A DNA stretch of 64,000 nt, taken from the NCBI RefSeq assembly GCF_002814235.1, contig NZ_PHSU01000022.1:1-64000 (forward strand), given 5' to 3'. The stretch comes from Pseudomonas sp. QS1027. GTDB taxonomy: Bacteria; Pseudomonadota; Gammaproteobacteria; Pseudomonadales; Pseudomonadaceae. Positions 33,228-41,638 of this stretch are shown one piece after another. Position 1 is the stretch's first letter; each line of letters opens with the position of its first letter. Both the position numbers and the translations under genes were made by a program. The notes under the pieces are model-generated. The model saw only the letters and a list, made by a program, of their open reading frames with translations, did not search any database and was not told the origin of the DNA.

Positions 33228-34142
33228 ATGAGAATCCTCGGCATGCTCTGCCTGCTGCTGACCCTGGGCGGTTGCAGCTCCCTGCTGTTCTATCCCGATC
33301 CCGGCCTGCCGTTCACCCCGGACAAGGCTCACCTCGAATACCGCGATGTCACACTGGTCACCGCCGACGGCTTGCGCCTGCGCGCCTGGTGGTTGCCGGT
33401 CAAGGCCGGCGTGTCGGTCAAGGGCACGGTGCTGCATTTGCATGGCAACGGCGGCAACCTGTCCGGGCATCTGGGCGGCAGCTGGTGGTTGCCGGAGCAG
33501 GGTTACCAGGTCTTGATGCTCGACTATCGCGGTTACGGCGTGTCCGAAGGCGAGCCGAGCCTGCCGGCGGTTTACCTGGATATCGATGCCGCGTTCGACT
33601 GGTTGCAGAAGGCCCCGCAAGTCCAGGGCAAACCCCTGGTGGTCCTGGGGCAGAGCCTGGGCGGGTCGTTGGTGGTGCATTATCTGGTGGAACGTCATCC
33701 CGAATACCAGGCGCGGCTCAAGGCCCTGGTGCTGGATGGCGCGCCGGCCAGCTACCGTTCGGTGGGGCGTGATGCCCTCGCTTCGTCCTGGCTGACCTGG
33801 CCCCTGCAAATCCCGCTGTCCTGGCTGGTGCCCGATGGCGATAGCGCGATCAAGGCCATGCCGCGCCTGACCGGGGTGCCGAAACTGATTTTCCATAGCC
33901 TCGACGACCCGGTCGTGCCGCTGGTCAATGGCATCCAGCTGTATCAGGCGGCGCCACCGCCGCGGGTGCTGCAACTGACCCGTGGCGGTCATGTGCAGAC
34001 CTTCGGTGACCCGACCTGGCGCAAGGTGATGCTGCGTTATCTCGACGACCCGCAGCACTTCAACGGCCTGCGCCGCCTGGGCGAGATCCCGAATTACCCG
34101 CCTGTCCCGAATTCGAATGTTGAACCAGAGAGTCCGCAATGA
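33228..34142 (+). CDS. Alpha/beta hydrolase lipoprotein
   Basis: A 304-aa exported lipoprotein: signal MRILGMLCLLLTLGGC with lipobox LGGC and Ser at +2, which suggests outer-membrane sorting. The alpha/beta hydrolase domain has the nucleophile elbow GQSLGGS (about residue 143), the oxyanion region HLHGNGGN, acid Asp in FHSLDDPVVPL and His in GGHVQTF. It belongs to the BEM46/YfhR-like group of serine hydrolases; the substrate is unknown. It overlaps the next small gene by ATGA, so they form an operon. Confidence 0.85.
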   Translation: MRILGMLCLLLTLGGCSSLLFYPDPGLPFTPDKAHLEYRDVTLVTADGLRLRAWWLPVKAGVSVKGTVLHLHGNGGNLSGHLGGSWWLPEQGYQVLMLDYRGYGVSEGEPSLPAVYLDIDAAFDWLQKAPQVQGKPLVVLGQSLGGSLVVHYLVERHPEYQARLKALVLDGAPASYRSVGRDALASSWLTWPLQIPLSWLVPDGDSAIKAMPRLTGVPKLIFHSLDDPVVPLVNGIQLYQAAPPPRVLQLTRGGHVQTFGDPTWRKVMLRYLDDPQHFNGLRRLGEIPNYPPVPNSNVEPESPQ

Positions 34143-34465
34143 CTGAAGAACGTAACGCCATTCCCCTGATACTCACCGGTATTTGCAGCATCATCGGAAC
34201 GGTCGCGTGCCTGTGGTACTACGGTTACCTGCATTTCGCCAAACCGGAGGATGCGCTGCTGTTGAACGAGTTCACCATGCTCAAGACGGTGCCTGGGGAG
34301 GATTACAAGATCTCACTGGAGCCGGCGGCGCAAACCGCGCAGTGCATCGACGGGGTGCTGGTGCTGTTCGACACCGAACAGAAGGGCCTGACCGGCGTGC
34401 TGGTGAACAGCCAGAAGCAGGCGGTGCGCTGCATGGGACAGGAAACACCGAAGCTGGAGCAGTAA
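34139..34465 (+). CDS. Small membrane-anchored protein of unknown function
   Basis: A 108-aa protein with one N-terminal membrane helix (about residues 8-30, IPLILTGICSIIGTVACLWY) and a short soluble domain with two Cys (QCIDGVLV and VRCMGQ), probably periplasmic and possibly disulphide-bonded. I do not recognise a family. It starts within the stop codon of the lipoprotein hydrolase gene, so the products are likely made together and may interact. It ends at a shared bidirectional terminator. Confidence 0.75.
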   Translation: MTEERNAIPLILTGICSIIGTVACLWYYGYLHFAKPEDALLLNEFTMLKTVPGEDYKISLEPAAQTAQCIDGVLVLFDTEQKGLTGVLVNSQKQAVRCMGQETPKLEQ

Positions 34466-34488
34466 CCTTTCCCCGCCGGCCAGACGTG

Positions 34489-34522
34489 AAAAAACCGCCT
34501 GATGGGATCAGGCGGTTTTTTT
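34489..34522. terminator. Bidirectional Rho-independent terminator
   Basis: AAAAAACCGCCTGAT-GGG-ATCAGGCGGTTTTTTT: an 11-bp stem with A runs on one side and T runs on the other. It serves both the plus-strand operon ending at 34465 and the minus-strand lptF-like gene ending at 34529. Confidence 0.92.
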
Positions 34523-34528
34523 ATCCGA

Positions 34529-35323
34529 TCAGTTATTGCTGCTGATGGACGAGCGTGGTGCAACGGGCTGGTTGTCGTTGGAAATGGTCACTTCCACGCG
34601 ACGGTTCATGGCGCGCCCGGAAACGCTGCCGTTATCCGCTACCGGGTACTCCTGGCCATAACCCTGGGTCACGATGCGCGACGGATCGACGCCCATCTTG
34701 ATCAGTGCCACTTGCACCGAGGTGGCGCGGCGCTCGGACAGGCTCTGGTTGTAACCCGAGCCGCCGGTGCTGTCGGTGTAACCCTCGATGATCACCTTGC
34801 GGTCAGGGTTTTCCTGGAGGAACTGCGCCAGTTTGTTGATGTTGACCAGGCCGGAGGATTTCAGGTCGGCCTTGTTGGTGGCGAACAGCACGTCACCGAA
34901 GGTCACCAGGGTGCCGCGTTCGGTCTGCTTGGCGTTCAGGCTTTCCTGCAACTGCTTGATCTGCTGGTCGCGGGCATCCAGGCGGGCTTGGGCCCGCTGG
35001 GCGGCAGCGTTTTTCAGATTGGCTTCGGCGGTGCGCAGGGCGATGGTCTGCTTCGCCACTTCAACCCGCTGGTTGGTCAGATAAGCCAGCTGGTCGACGG
35101 TCTCGACCTTCTCACGGTTCTGGTAGGCCTTGTCGGCCTTGTCCAGGTAGTCGCTGGCATCCTTGGTTTCCAGGGCGGCAACTTTGCTCGCCTGAGGGTT
35201 GGCTTGCAGTCCGGAGAAGTTGGTACGGGCCTGCTCCAGGTTGCTGTTGGGCTGCGACGAGCAGGCGGCCAGGCCGACGCTGAGGGCCAGCAGGGCGGGG
35301 ATCATCAATTGTTTACGCATCAT
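34529..35323 (-). CDS. lptF: OmpA-family outer-membrane lipoprotein, LptF-like
   Basis: A 264-aa lipoprotein: signal MMRKQLMIPALLALSVGLAAC, with the lipid on Cys. A DUF4398-like helical region (DASDYLDKADKAYQNREKVE) and coiled coil occupy about 30-140. A C-terminal OmpA peptidoglycan-binding domain follows (VIIEGYTDSTGGSGYNQSLS, YGQEYPVADNGSVSGRAMNR). It resembles P. aeruginosa lipotoxin F, an AlgU-controlled envelope protein. Start 35323 is preferred over 35332 because AAGGA lies eight bases upstream. The preceding gene encodes a lone DUF4398 lipoprotein, so they likely act together in the outer membrane. Confidence 0.85.
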   Translation of the reverse strand: MMRKQLMIPALLALSVGLAACSSQPNSNLEQARTNFSGLQANPQASKVAALETKDASDYLDKADKAYQNREKVETVDQLAYLTNQRVEVAKQTIALRTAEANLKNAAAQRAQARLDARDQQIKQLQESLNAKQTERGTLVTFGDVLFATNKADLKSSGLVNINKLAQFLQENPDRKVIIEGYTDSTGGSGYNQSLSERRATSVQVALIKMGVDPSRIVTQGYGQEYPVADNGSVSGRAMNRRVEVTISNDNQPVAPRSSISSNN

Positions 35324-35382
35324 GGTTCTCATCCTTTATGGGTTCAAGCTTCAGGGAGTGCAGGCGCTGAGCCTGCCGGTGC

Positions 35383-35805
35383 TTACTGCACCGGTTGCGC
35401 GGAGCGTTGGCTCTCCTGGCGCAATTCCTGAACACCTTTCTGTGAGTCCTTCACGGCCAGTTCGGCCTTGACGGCCTGGGCCTTGCGTTCAGCGACGCGG
35501 GCATCCCATTCGGCCTGTTCGGACAGGCGGCGGGCTTCGTCATAATTTTTGTCATGCATGGCCATTTCAGCTTGTTTGAGCTTGTCCTGGGCCGACTTCA
35601 TTTCCACGGCGGCGTATTCGGTACCGCCAGCGCTGACGGCGCTGTTGACCGCCGATTGGGTCACGGCGTACTGCGCGGTCGGCGGGTTACCGGCGCAACC
35701 GGCCAGGAGCAGGCTGCTGCCGAGTACCAGTGCGGCCAGTTTCAGCCCGCGCAGGGGGGTAAGCGAGGATTGGACAGTGTGGGTCTTCATGATCTGCAAC
35801 TCCAT
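35383..35805 (-). CDS. DUF4398 lipoprotein
   Basis: A 140-aa lipoprotein with lipobox LLLAGC at about residues 33-38 and a mature helical DUF4398 domain (VEMKSAQDKLKQAEMAMHDK, RRLSEQAEWDARVAERKAQA), likely coiled coil. The ATG at 35805 follows CAGGAG at seven bases; an upstream in-frame ATG (35829) lacks such a site. The same type of domain is found in the N-terminal half of the next gene, the LptF-like protein, 59 bp downstream, pointing to a shared envelope complex. Confidence 0.82.
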   Translation of the reverse strand: MELQIMKTHTVQSSLTPLRGLKLAALVLGSSLLLAGCAGNPPTAQYAVTQSAVNSAVSAGGTEYAAVEMKSAQDKLKQAEMAMHDKNYDEARRLSEQAEWDARVAERKAQAVKAELAVKDSQKGVQELRQESQRSAQPVQ

Positions 35806-35921
35806 TGGATAGCTCCTGAGTAACGACATCGTCCATCACGGTTCCGGGAGCTTGTCGCGCCGTGTCCGGTAGGGGTTCCGGGAGCGTTTTAACTGCAACT
35901 GCTCCGGTGATGGTTACTGGC

Positions 35922-35949
35922 TGTGACCCAAGGCTTTTTTGAATAGTTC
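35922..35949 (-). promoter_or_regulatory. Possible AlgU (sigma-22) promoter for the DUF4398-lptF unit
   Basis: On the minus strand GAACTA (35949-35944), about 17 bases, then TCACA (35926-35922) loosely matches the sigma-22 pattern GAACTT-N16/17-TCTGA. lptF of P. aeruginosa is known to be AlgU-dependent. The match is imperfect. Confidence 0.3.
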
Positions 35950-36082
35950 AGGAAAAGATGGCCCATTGCTCGAAAAAAATCTGACCGAGTAGTCAGTGCG
36001 AAAAGTCTGAACTTTCGCGGTGTGCGGGGGTATCGAGCGGAGGGGAGGCAAGGTCGGACGCTTTTTTGAACGCACTGCAGAG

Positions 36083-36161
36083 CCTGTAGGAGCTTGGCTT
36101 GCCAGCAAAGCTGTTGGCGGCCTCCAGGACCTCTTCGCTGGCAAGCCAAGCTCCTACAGGA
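36083..36161. repeat. REP/BIME inverted pair
   Basis: CCTGTAGGAGCTTGGCTTGC and GCAAGCCAAGCTCCTACAGG face each other across about 38 bases, giving a long hairpin downstream of the minus-strand small gene's convergent side. Confidence 0.85.
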
Positions 36162-36226
36162 CCGTGTTGGCTGTAGTTACGCGTCAAGGGACCAGACGAT
36201 ATCCGCAAGGGGACTCGCGTCAGGCT

Positions 36227-36568
36227 TTAATGTTTCGGCTTGTCCTGGGACGCCAGGTCATGCAGATGTCGTCGCGACAGCGAGAGAAAACGCGGTGTTG
36301 GCCCGACGTCCTCATAAAGGGGGTCACCTTCTTCGTCGGTGGCCACCACCTGTGAACCCTGGATGTAGGGGAAACTGGCTTCCAGTTCCTCCAGCGCCGC
36401 GCCGACCAACTCGCCGAGCAGTTCTTCCGGGCGCCGTTTGGGGTACATGTCGATCACCGCCGCCAGTCGCGCCGCAGCTTCCACATCCAGATGAATGACA
36501 TAGCCGGTGTCGGTCAACCGACCCTTGGCGTTTTCTTCCCAGTGCTGGGCAAGCTCGCGGATTTTCAT
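36227..36568 (-). CDS. Small protein, annotated elsewhere as pilin assembly protein
   Basis: A 113-aa soluble protein (MKIRELAQHWEENAKGRLTD, HLDVEAAARLAAVIDMYPKR) with a helical first half and an acidic C-terminal part. Similar Pseudomonas proteins next to ppc carry the name pilin assembly protein, but I see no motif that proves this, so treat it as uncharacterised. The ATG at 36568 follows GAGG at six bases and is preferred to an upstream frame opening at 36586. It is divergent from ppc. Confidence 0.65.
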   Translation of the reverse strand: MKIRELAQHWEENAKGRLTDTGYVIHLDVEAAARLAAVIDMYPKRRPEELLGELVGAALEELEASFPYIQGSQVVATDEEGDPLYEDVGPTPRFLSLSRRHLHDLASQDKPKH

Positions 36569-36771
36569 ATCGACCTCAATTCGCACCCGTTGATAGCGGG
36601 TATTGATGAGTGACCGGCTTGTACCGGCGATAAAGCCTTCGTGAGGCTTATTATCAGACTAGTTCGATGTGACGAGGTTCAGTGGGGATTTTTCCAGGCT
36701 TGTAAGCGTTCGCCGCCGTGGTGCACTCTTGAGCCTGTGAGCCATCTCAGCGTCCCCTGGAGAGTCTGTCG

Positions 36772-39402
36772 ATGTCCGATATTGATCTACGTTTGCGTGA
36801 AGATGTCCACCTGTTGGGTGAGCTGTTGGGCAATACCATTCGTGACCAGCACGGTGACGAATTCCTCGACAAGATCGAGCGTATCCGCAAGGGCGCCAAG
36901 GCCGACCGCAGCGGTTCGGCGAATGCCGAACTCAGTGCCAGCCTGGACAGCCTGGGCGACGACGAGTTGCTGCCGGTGGCCCGGGCCTTCAACCAGTTCC
37001 TCAACCTGGCCAATATCGCCGAGCAATACCAGTTGATTCACCGTCGCGACGAGTCGCAGCCGGCACCCTTCGAGTCACGGGTACTGCCTGAATTGCTCGC
37101 CCGCCTGCTCGCCGAAGGCCATGGCGCCGAATCCCTGGCGCGGCAACTGGGCCGCCTGGAGATCGAGTTGGTGCTCACCGCGCACCCCACCGAGGTGGCG
37201 CGGCGGACCCTGATCCAGAAATACGATGCGATTGCCGCGCAATTGGCCCAGCAGGACCACCGTGACCTCACCGCTGCCGAGCGCGAGCAGATCCGCCAGC
37301 GCCTGCAACGGCTGATCGCCGAAGCCTGGCACACCGAGGAGATCCGCCGCACCCGGCCGACCCCGGTGGACGAGGCCAAATGGGGTTTCGCGGTGATCGA
37401 GCATTCCCTCTGGCAGGCCATCCCGCACTATTTGCGCAAAGCCGACCAGGCGCTGTTCGCCGCCACCGGCCTGCACCTGCCCTTGGAAGCCGCGCCGATT
37501 CGGTTTGCGTCCTGGATGGGCGGTGACCGTGACGGCAACCCCAATGTCACGGCCAAGGTCACCCGTGAAGTGCTGCTGCTGGCCCGCTGGATGGCGGCGG
37601 ACCTCTATCTGCGCGATGTCGATCAGTTGGCCGCCGAGCTGTCGATGCAACAGGCCAGCGAGGCCCTGCGCGCCCGCGCCGGCGAGAGCGCCGAACCCTA
37701 CCGGTCGGTGCTCAAGCAATTGCGTGAGCGGCTGCGGGCTACCCGCAATTGGGCCCAGGCGTCGCTCACCACGACGCAACCGGCACCGGACGAAGTCCTG
37801 CAGAACAACCGCGAACTGCTCGAACCGCTGCAACTCTGCTACCAGTCCCTGCACGAATGCGGCATGGGCGTGATTGCCGATGGCCCGTTGCTCGATTGCC
37901 TGCGCCGGGCGGTGACCTTCGGCCTGTTCCTGGTGCGTCTGGATGTGCGCCAGGATTCCTCCCGTCACGCCGCCGCCATGACCGAGATCACCGATTATCT
38001 GGGGCTGGGGCGTTACGAAGACTGGAATGAAGAAGACCGCCTGACCTTCCTGATGCGCGAGCTGGCCAATCGTCGCCCGCTGTTGCCGGCTTATTTCAAA
38101 CCTTCCGCGGACACCGCCGAAGTGCTGGCGACCTGCCGGGAAGTCGCTGCGGCGCCGGCCGCCTCCCTCGGTTCCTACGTGATCTCCATGGCCGGTGCCG
38201 CCTCCGATGTGCTGGCGGTGCAGTTGCTCCTCAAGGAGTCCGGCGTGCTGCGGCCGATGCGCGTGGTGCCGTTGTTCGAAACCCTGGCCGACCTGGATAA
38301 CGCCGGTCCCGTGATGGAGCGGCTGTTGCTGCTGCCGGGCTATCGCGCGCGCCTGCAAGGTCCGCAGGAAGTGATGATCGGCTACTCCGATTCGGCCAAG
38401 GACGCCGGCACCACGGCGGCGGCCTGGGCGCAGTATCGGGCCCAGGAACGGCTGGTGGAGATCTGTCGCGAGCAGCAGGTCGAACTGCTGTTGTTCCACG
38501 GTCGCGGCGGCACCGTCGGCCGTGGCGGCGGTCCGGCCCATGAGGCCATCCTGTCGCAGCCGCCGGGTTCGGTGGCGGGGCGTTTCCGCACCACGGAACA
38601 AGGCGAAATGATTCGCTTCAAGTTCGGCCTGCCGGACATCGCCGAGCAGAACCTCAATCTCTATCTGGCCGCCGTGCTCGAAGCCACCTTGCTGCCGCCA
38701 CCGCCGCCGCAACCGGCCTGGCGTAAATTGATGGACGAATTGGCCGCGGACGGTGTCAGCGCCTACCGTGCCGAGGTGCGCGATAATCCGCAGTTCGTCG
38801 AGTATTTCCGCCAATCCACCCCGGAACAGGAGCTTGGGCGCCTGCCGCTGGGCAGCCGTCCGGCCAAGCGCCGCGCCGGCGGGATCGAAAGCCTGCGGGC
38901 GATCCCGTGGATTTTCGGCTGGACCCAGACGCGCCTGATGCTGCCCGCCTGGCTCGGCTGGGAAGCCGCGCTACGCAAGGCATTGGCGCGAGGCGAAGGT
39001 GAGCTGCTGGCACAGATGCGCGAGCAATGGCCGTTTTTCCGCACCCGGATCGACATGCTGGAAATGGTCCTGGCCAAGGCCGACGGCGATATCGCCCGCT
39101 CCTATGACGAGCGCCTGGTGGATGCCGAACTGCTGCCATTGGGTGTGCACTTACGCGACCTATTGTCGCAGGCGTGCGCGGTCGTACTGGGTTTGACCGG
39201 TCAGTCGCAACTGCTGGCCCATAGCCCGGAGACCCTGGAATTCATTCGCCTGCGCAACACCTACCTGGACCCGCTGCATCGGTTGCAGGCCGAGCTGCTG
39301 GCCCGTTCGCGGCGTCAGGAAACGGCCCAGGACAGCCCTCTGGAACAGGCGTTGCTGGTGTCTGTGGCGGGGATTGCCGCCGGGCTGCGCAATACTGGCT
39401 AA
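36772..39402 (+). CDS. ppc: Phosphoenolpyruvate carboxylase
   Basis: An 876-aa enzyme converting PEP and bicarbonate to oxaloacetate to refill the TCA cycle. Signatures: catalytic His in VLTAHPTEVARRTL (about residue 138), substrate site GGDRDGNPNVT, Lys in GYSDSAKDAGTTAAAW, and the glycine-rich loop FHGRGGTVGRGGGPAHEAIL with Arg. The C-terminal allosteric region around RNTYLDPLHRLQ, ending AGLRNTG, is complete. It has its own upstream region and a terminator at 39437. Confidence 0.97.
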   Translation: MSDIDLRLREDVHLLGELLGNTIRDQHGDEFLDKIERIRKGAKADRSGSANAELSASLDSLGDDELLPVARAFNQFLNLANIAEQYQLIHRRDESQPAPFESRVLPELLARLLAEGHGAESLARQLGRLEIELVLTAHPTEVARRTLIQKYDAIAAQLAQQDHRDLTAAEREQIRQRLQRLIAEAWHTEEIRRTRPTPVDEAKWGFAVIEHSLWQAIPHYLRKADQALFAATGLHLPLEAAPIRFASWMGGDRDGNPNVTAKVTREVLLLARWMAADLYLRDVDQLAAELSMQQASEALRARAGESAEPYRSVLKQLRERLRATRNWAQASLTTTQPAPDEVLQNNRELLEPLQLCYQSLHECGMGVIADGPLLDCLRRAVTFGLFLVRLDVRQDSSRHAAAMTEITDYLGLGRYEDWNEEDRLTFLMRELANRRPLLPAYFKPSADTAEVLATCREVAAAPAASLGSYVISMAGAASDVLAVQLLLKESGVLRPMRVVPLFETLADLDNAGPVMERLLLLPGYRARLQGPQEVMIGYSDSAKDAGTTAAAWAQYRAQERLVEICREQQVELLLFHGRGGTVGRGGGPAHEAILSQPPGSVAGRFRTTEQGEMIRFKFGLPDIAEQNLNLYLAAVLEATLLPPPPPQPAWRKLMDELAADGVSAYRAEVRDNPQFVEYFRQSTPEQELGRLPLGSRPAKRRAGGIESLRAIPWIFGWTQTRLMLPAWLGWEAALRKALARGEGELLAQMREQWPFFRTRIDMLEMVLAKADGDIARSYDERLVDAELLPLGVHLRDLLSQACAVVLGLTGQSQLLAHSPETLEFIRLRNTYLDPLHRLQAELLARSRRQETAQDSPLEQALLVSVAGIAAGLRNTG

Positions 39403-39436
39403 GGTGTGTGGGAAGCCTTGCCATATGTAATGGGAC

Positions 39437-39470
39437 AAAAGCGACTGCCCAGTCAGGGGCGGTCGTTTTT
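39437..39470 (+). terminator. Rho-independent terminator after ppc
   Basis: CGACTGCCC-AGTCAG-GGGCGGTCG followed by TTTTT: a 9-bp stem with one G:U pair, 40 bases after the ppc stop. Confidence 0.8.
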
Positions 39471-39687
39471 GTGTGGCGACACTTTATTGTCGGGGGACGA
39501 CCCGGCGTAGCAGGTTTCACCGCTTGTGCAGGCATGAGTGACTGCGACTTTCGGCGGCTTGTGTGGCTCCGGTCGGCTGTGTATCTTGATCAGCCTTTGG
39601 CCGTTTTGCGGCCATGACCCTATTTTTGAGATTGGCCCCACGAGGCGAATCCGAGCGTTTCTAAATAAAAAATTGAGGAGCACATCG

Positions 39688-40335
39688 ATGCGCGTCATTC
39701 TGCTGGGAGCTCCCGGGGCCGGTAAAGGTACTCAGGCTAAGTTCATCACCGAGAAATTCGGCATCCCGCAAATCTCCACTGGCGACATGCTGCGCGCCGC
39801 GGTCAAGGCCGGTACCGAGCTGGGCCTCAAGGCCAAGGGCATCATGGACGCCGGCGGCCTGGTCTCCGACGACCTGATCATCGCGCTGGTCAAGGATCGT
39901 ATCGCCCAGGCCGACTGCGCCAAGGGTTTCCTGTTCGACGGTTTCCCACGCACCATTCCCCAGGCTGAAGCCCTGGTGGATGCCGGTGTCGAACTGGACT
40001 ACGTGGTCGAGATCGCCGTCGATGACGAAGAGATCGTCCAGCGTATCGCCGGTCGTCGTGTGCACGAGGCTTCCGGGCGCGTCTACCACACGGTCTACAA
40101 CCCGCCGAAAGTCGAAGGCAAGGACGACCTGACCGGTGACGACCTGGTCCAGCGCAAGGACGACACCGAAGAAACCGTGCGTCATCGCCTGTCGGTCTAC
40201 CATTCCCAGACCAAGCCGCTGGTGGATTTCTACCAGAAGCTCTCGGCCGCCCAGGGCAAGCCGAAGTACAGCCATATCGCCGGTGTCGGTTCGGTGGAAT
40301 CGATCACCAGCAAGGTGCTTGAAGCGCTGAGCTGA
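39688..40335 (+). CDS. adk: Adenylate kinase
   Basis: A 215-aa long-form adenylate kinase (AMP + ATP to 2 ADP). P-loop GAPGAGKGTQ at the N-terminus, AMP site STGDMLRAAVKAGTELG, DGFPRTIPQAE, and the LID region (residues about 122-160) without zinc Cys, as usual for gammaproteobacteria. The frame opens at 39538, but the ATG at 39688 has GAGGAG upstream and gives the family N-terminus MRVILLGAPG. It is followed by a perfect 11-bp terminator hairpin that also borders tsaB. Confidence 0.97.
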   Translation: MRVILLGAPGAGKGTQAKFITEKFGIPQISTGDMLRAAVKAGTELGLKAKGIMDAGGLVSDDLIIALVKDRIAQADCAKGFLFDGFPRTIPQAEALVDAGVELDYVVEIAVDDEEIVQRIAGRRVHEASGRVYHTVYNPPKVEGKDDLTGDDLVQRKDDTEETVRHRLSVYHSQTKPLVDFYQKLSAAQGKPKYSHIAGVGSVESITSKVLEALS

Positions 40336-40356
40336 TCGCTGTAGCTGCTCTGTGTA

Positions 40357-40386
40357 CAACAGCCCGCTTGCGGGCTGTTGTTGTTT
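40357..40386 (+). terminator. Rho-independent terminator after adk
   Basis: CAACAGCCCGC-TT-GCGGGCTGTTG, a perfect 11-bp stem, followed by TTGTTT. The following TATACT (40386-40391) may serve as the tsaB -10. Confidence 0.85.
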
Positions 40387-40428
40387 ATACTGTTGCACTT
40401 TTTTCATTTCGACCTGACGGATACATCG

Positions 40429-41103
40429 ATGAGCACCTTGCTGGCCCTGGACACCGCGACTGAAGCCTGCTCCGTCGCCTTGCTGCATGACGGCAAGGTG
40501 ACGAGCCATTACGAGGTGATTCCGCGCCTGCACGCGCAAAAGCTCCTGCCGATGATCCAGCAGTTGCTGGCGGATACCGGTATCGGCCTGTCGGCTGTCG
40601 ATGCGATTGCCTTTGGCCGTGGTCCCGGGGCCTTTACCGGGGTACGGATTGCCATCGGTGTGGTTCAGGGGTTGGCGTTTGCCCTGGAGCGTCCGGTGTT
40701 GCCGGTGTCGAACCTGGCGGTGCTGGCGCAGCGGGCCTTTCGCGAGCGCGGTGTGCGTCAGGTGGCCGCGGCCATCGATGCGCGGATGGACGAGGTGTAC
40801 TGGGGTTGCTATCGCGAAGAGGCCGGGGAGATGCGTCTGGCCGGTGTCGAGGCAGTGCTGGCGCCGCAACTGGCGGCCTTGCCGGACGATGCCACTGGCG
40901 AGTGGTTTGGCGCGGGTACGGGGTGGGGTTATGGCGAGCGGATCAACGTTGCGCTGACGGGCCAGGATGCCAGCCTGCTGCCCCACGCCGAGGACCTGTT
41001 GAGCCTGGCGCGCTTTGCCTGGGCTCGCGGCGAGGCGATTCCGGCCGACGAGGCCCAGCCGGTTTACCTGCGCGACAAGGTGGCGACGCCCAAGGCGCGT
41101 TGA
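40429..41103 (+). CDS. tsaB: tRNA threonylcarbamoyladenosine synthesis protein TsaB
   Basis: A 224-aa inactive ASKHA-fold paralogue of TsaD. The N-terminal LLALDTATEACSVALLHDGK and the FGRGPGAFTGVRIAIGVVQG glycine region are family hallmarks. It forms the TsaB-TsaD-TsaE complex that makes t6A37 in ANN-decoding tRNAs. ATG at 40429 (MSTLLALDT) is preferred over the frame opening at 40378. t6A is also the substrate of TcdA encoded at 60.1 kb. Confidence 0.94.
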   Translation: MSTLLALDTATEACSVALLHDGKVTSHYEVIPRLHAQKLLPMIQQLLADTGIGLSAVDAIAFGRGPGAFTGVRIAIGVVQGLAFALERPVLPVSNLAVLAQRAFRERGVRQVAAAIDARMDEVYWGCYREEAGEMRLAGVEAVLAPQLAALPDDATGEWFGAGTGWGYGERINVALTGQDASLLPHAEDLLSLARFAWARGEAIPADEAQPVYLRDKVATPKAR

Positions 41104-41325
41104 CGCCGGGCGGCAATTGATAAAATTCAGGCTAAACTGAACGTTAAACCGTTCACCTGAAAAAACGCCCGGATAGTCAAAAATGTGCCGTTCGTCATGT
41201 TTTTCCCACCCAGGCACCAGGGTGTGAAAACCTTTTTCAGGTTCTGTGGTCCAGTTATCACTCGGGCAATAGCTAAGTGCGGTGCGTGCTGCTAAATTGC
41301 CATCATCGACACCGAGCATGCCCCA

Positions 41326-41625
41326 ATGCGTATAGACGGCGTTTCCTCACAGTCCTATCCCATCAAGCGCAAACCGCGCAAAGGCAGCGTCGTGGTCGAC
41401 GACGAGGCGGATGTCTCGGATGGCGATAGCGAGGACCTCGCCGAGGTGGCCGCCCGCGCCGAAGCGGCCGGTAGCCGTCTGGCCAATTTGCCCGCCCGCC
41501 CGCAGGACATGATCTTCCATCGCGCCATGAGCAAGAGCGTCGCAAACGCCCTGGCCAGCTACCTGACCACCGCCGGTTTCGTCGAATGGGACATGGAAGT
41601 GTTGGGGCTCGACCTGCATATCTGA
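41326..41625 (+). CDS. Small acidic protein of unknown function
   Basis: A 99-aa protein (MRIDGVSSQSYPIKRKPRKG, then an Asp/Glu-rich stretch VVVDDEADVSDGDSEDLAE, then MIFHRAMSKSVANALASYLT). No signal peptide or membrane helix is seen. The N-terminus may be disordered and the C-terminal third helical. I do not recognise a characterised family. It ends 13 bp before the DUF72 gene on the same strand, so they probably share a transcript. The 222 bp upstream hold only a short inverted repeat (GAACGTTAAACCGTTC). Confidence 0.7.
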   Translation: MRIDGVSSQSYPIKRKPRKGSVVVDDEADVSDGDSEDLAEVAARAEAAGSRLANLPARPQDMIFHRAMSKSVANALASYLTTAGFVEWDMEVLGLDLHI

Positions 41626-41638
41626 TTTAATCGGGTCG

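Larger units (their letters stand above)
35806..36226. other. Intergenic region without a gene
   Basis: About 420 bases. They contain the upstream region of the DUF4398-lptF unit, an AT-richer stretch with A/T runs (35935-35975) and a REP pair at 36083-36161. No credible reading frame with protein-like content is seen. Confidence 0.6.
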
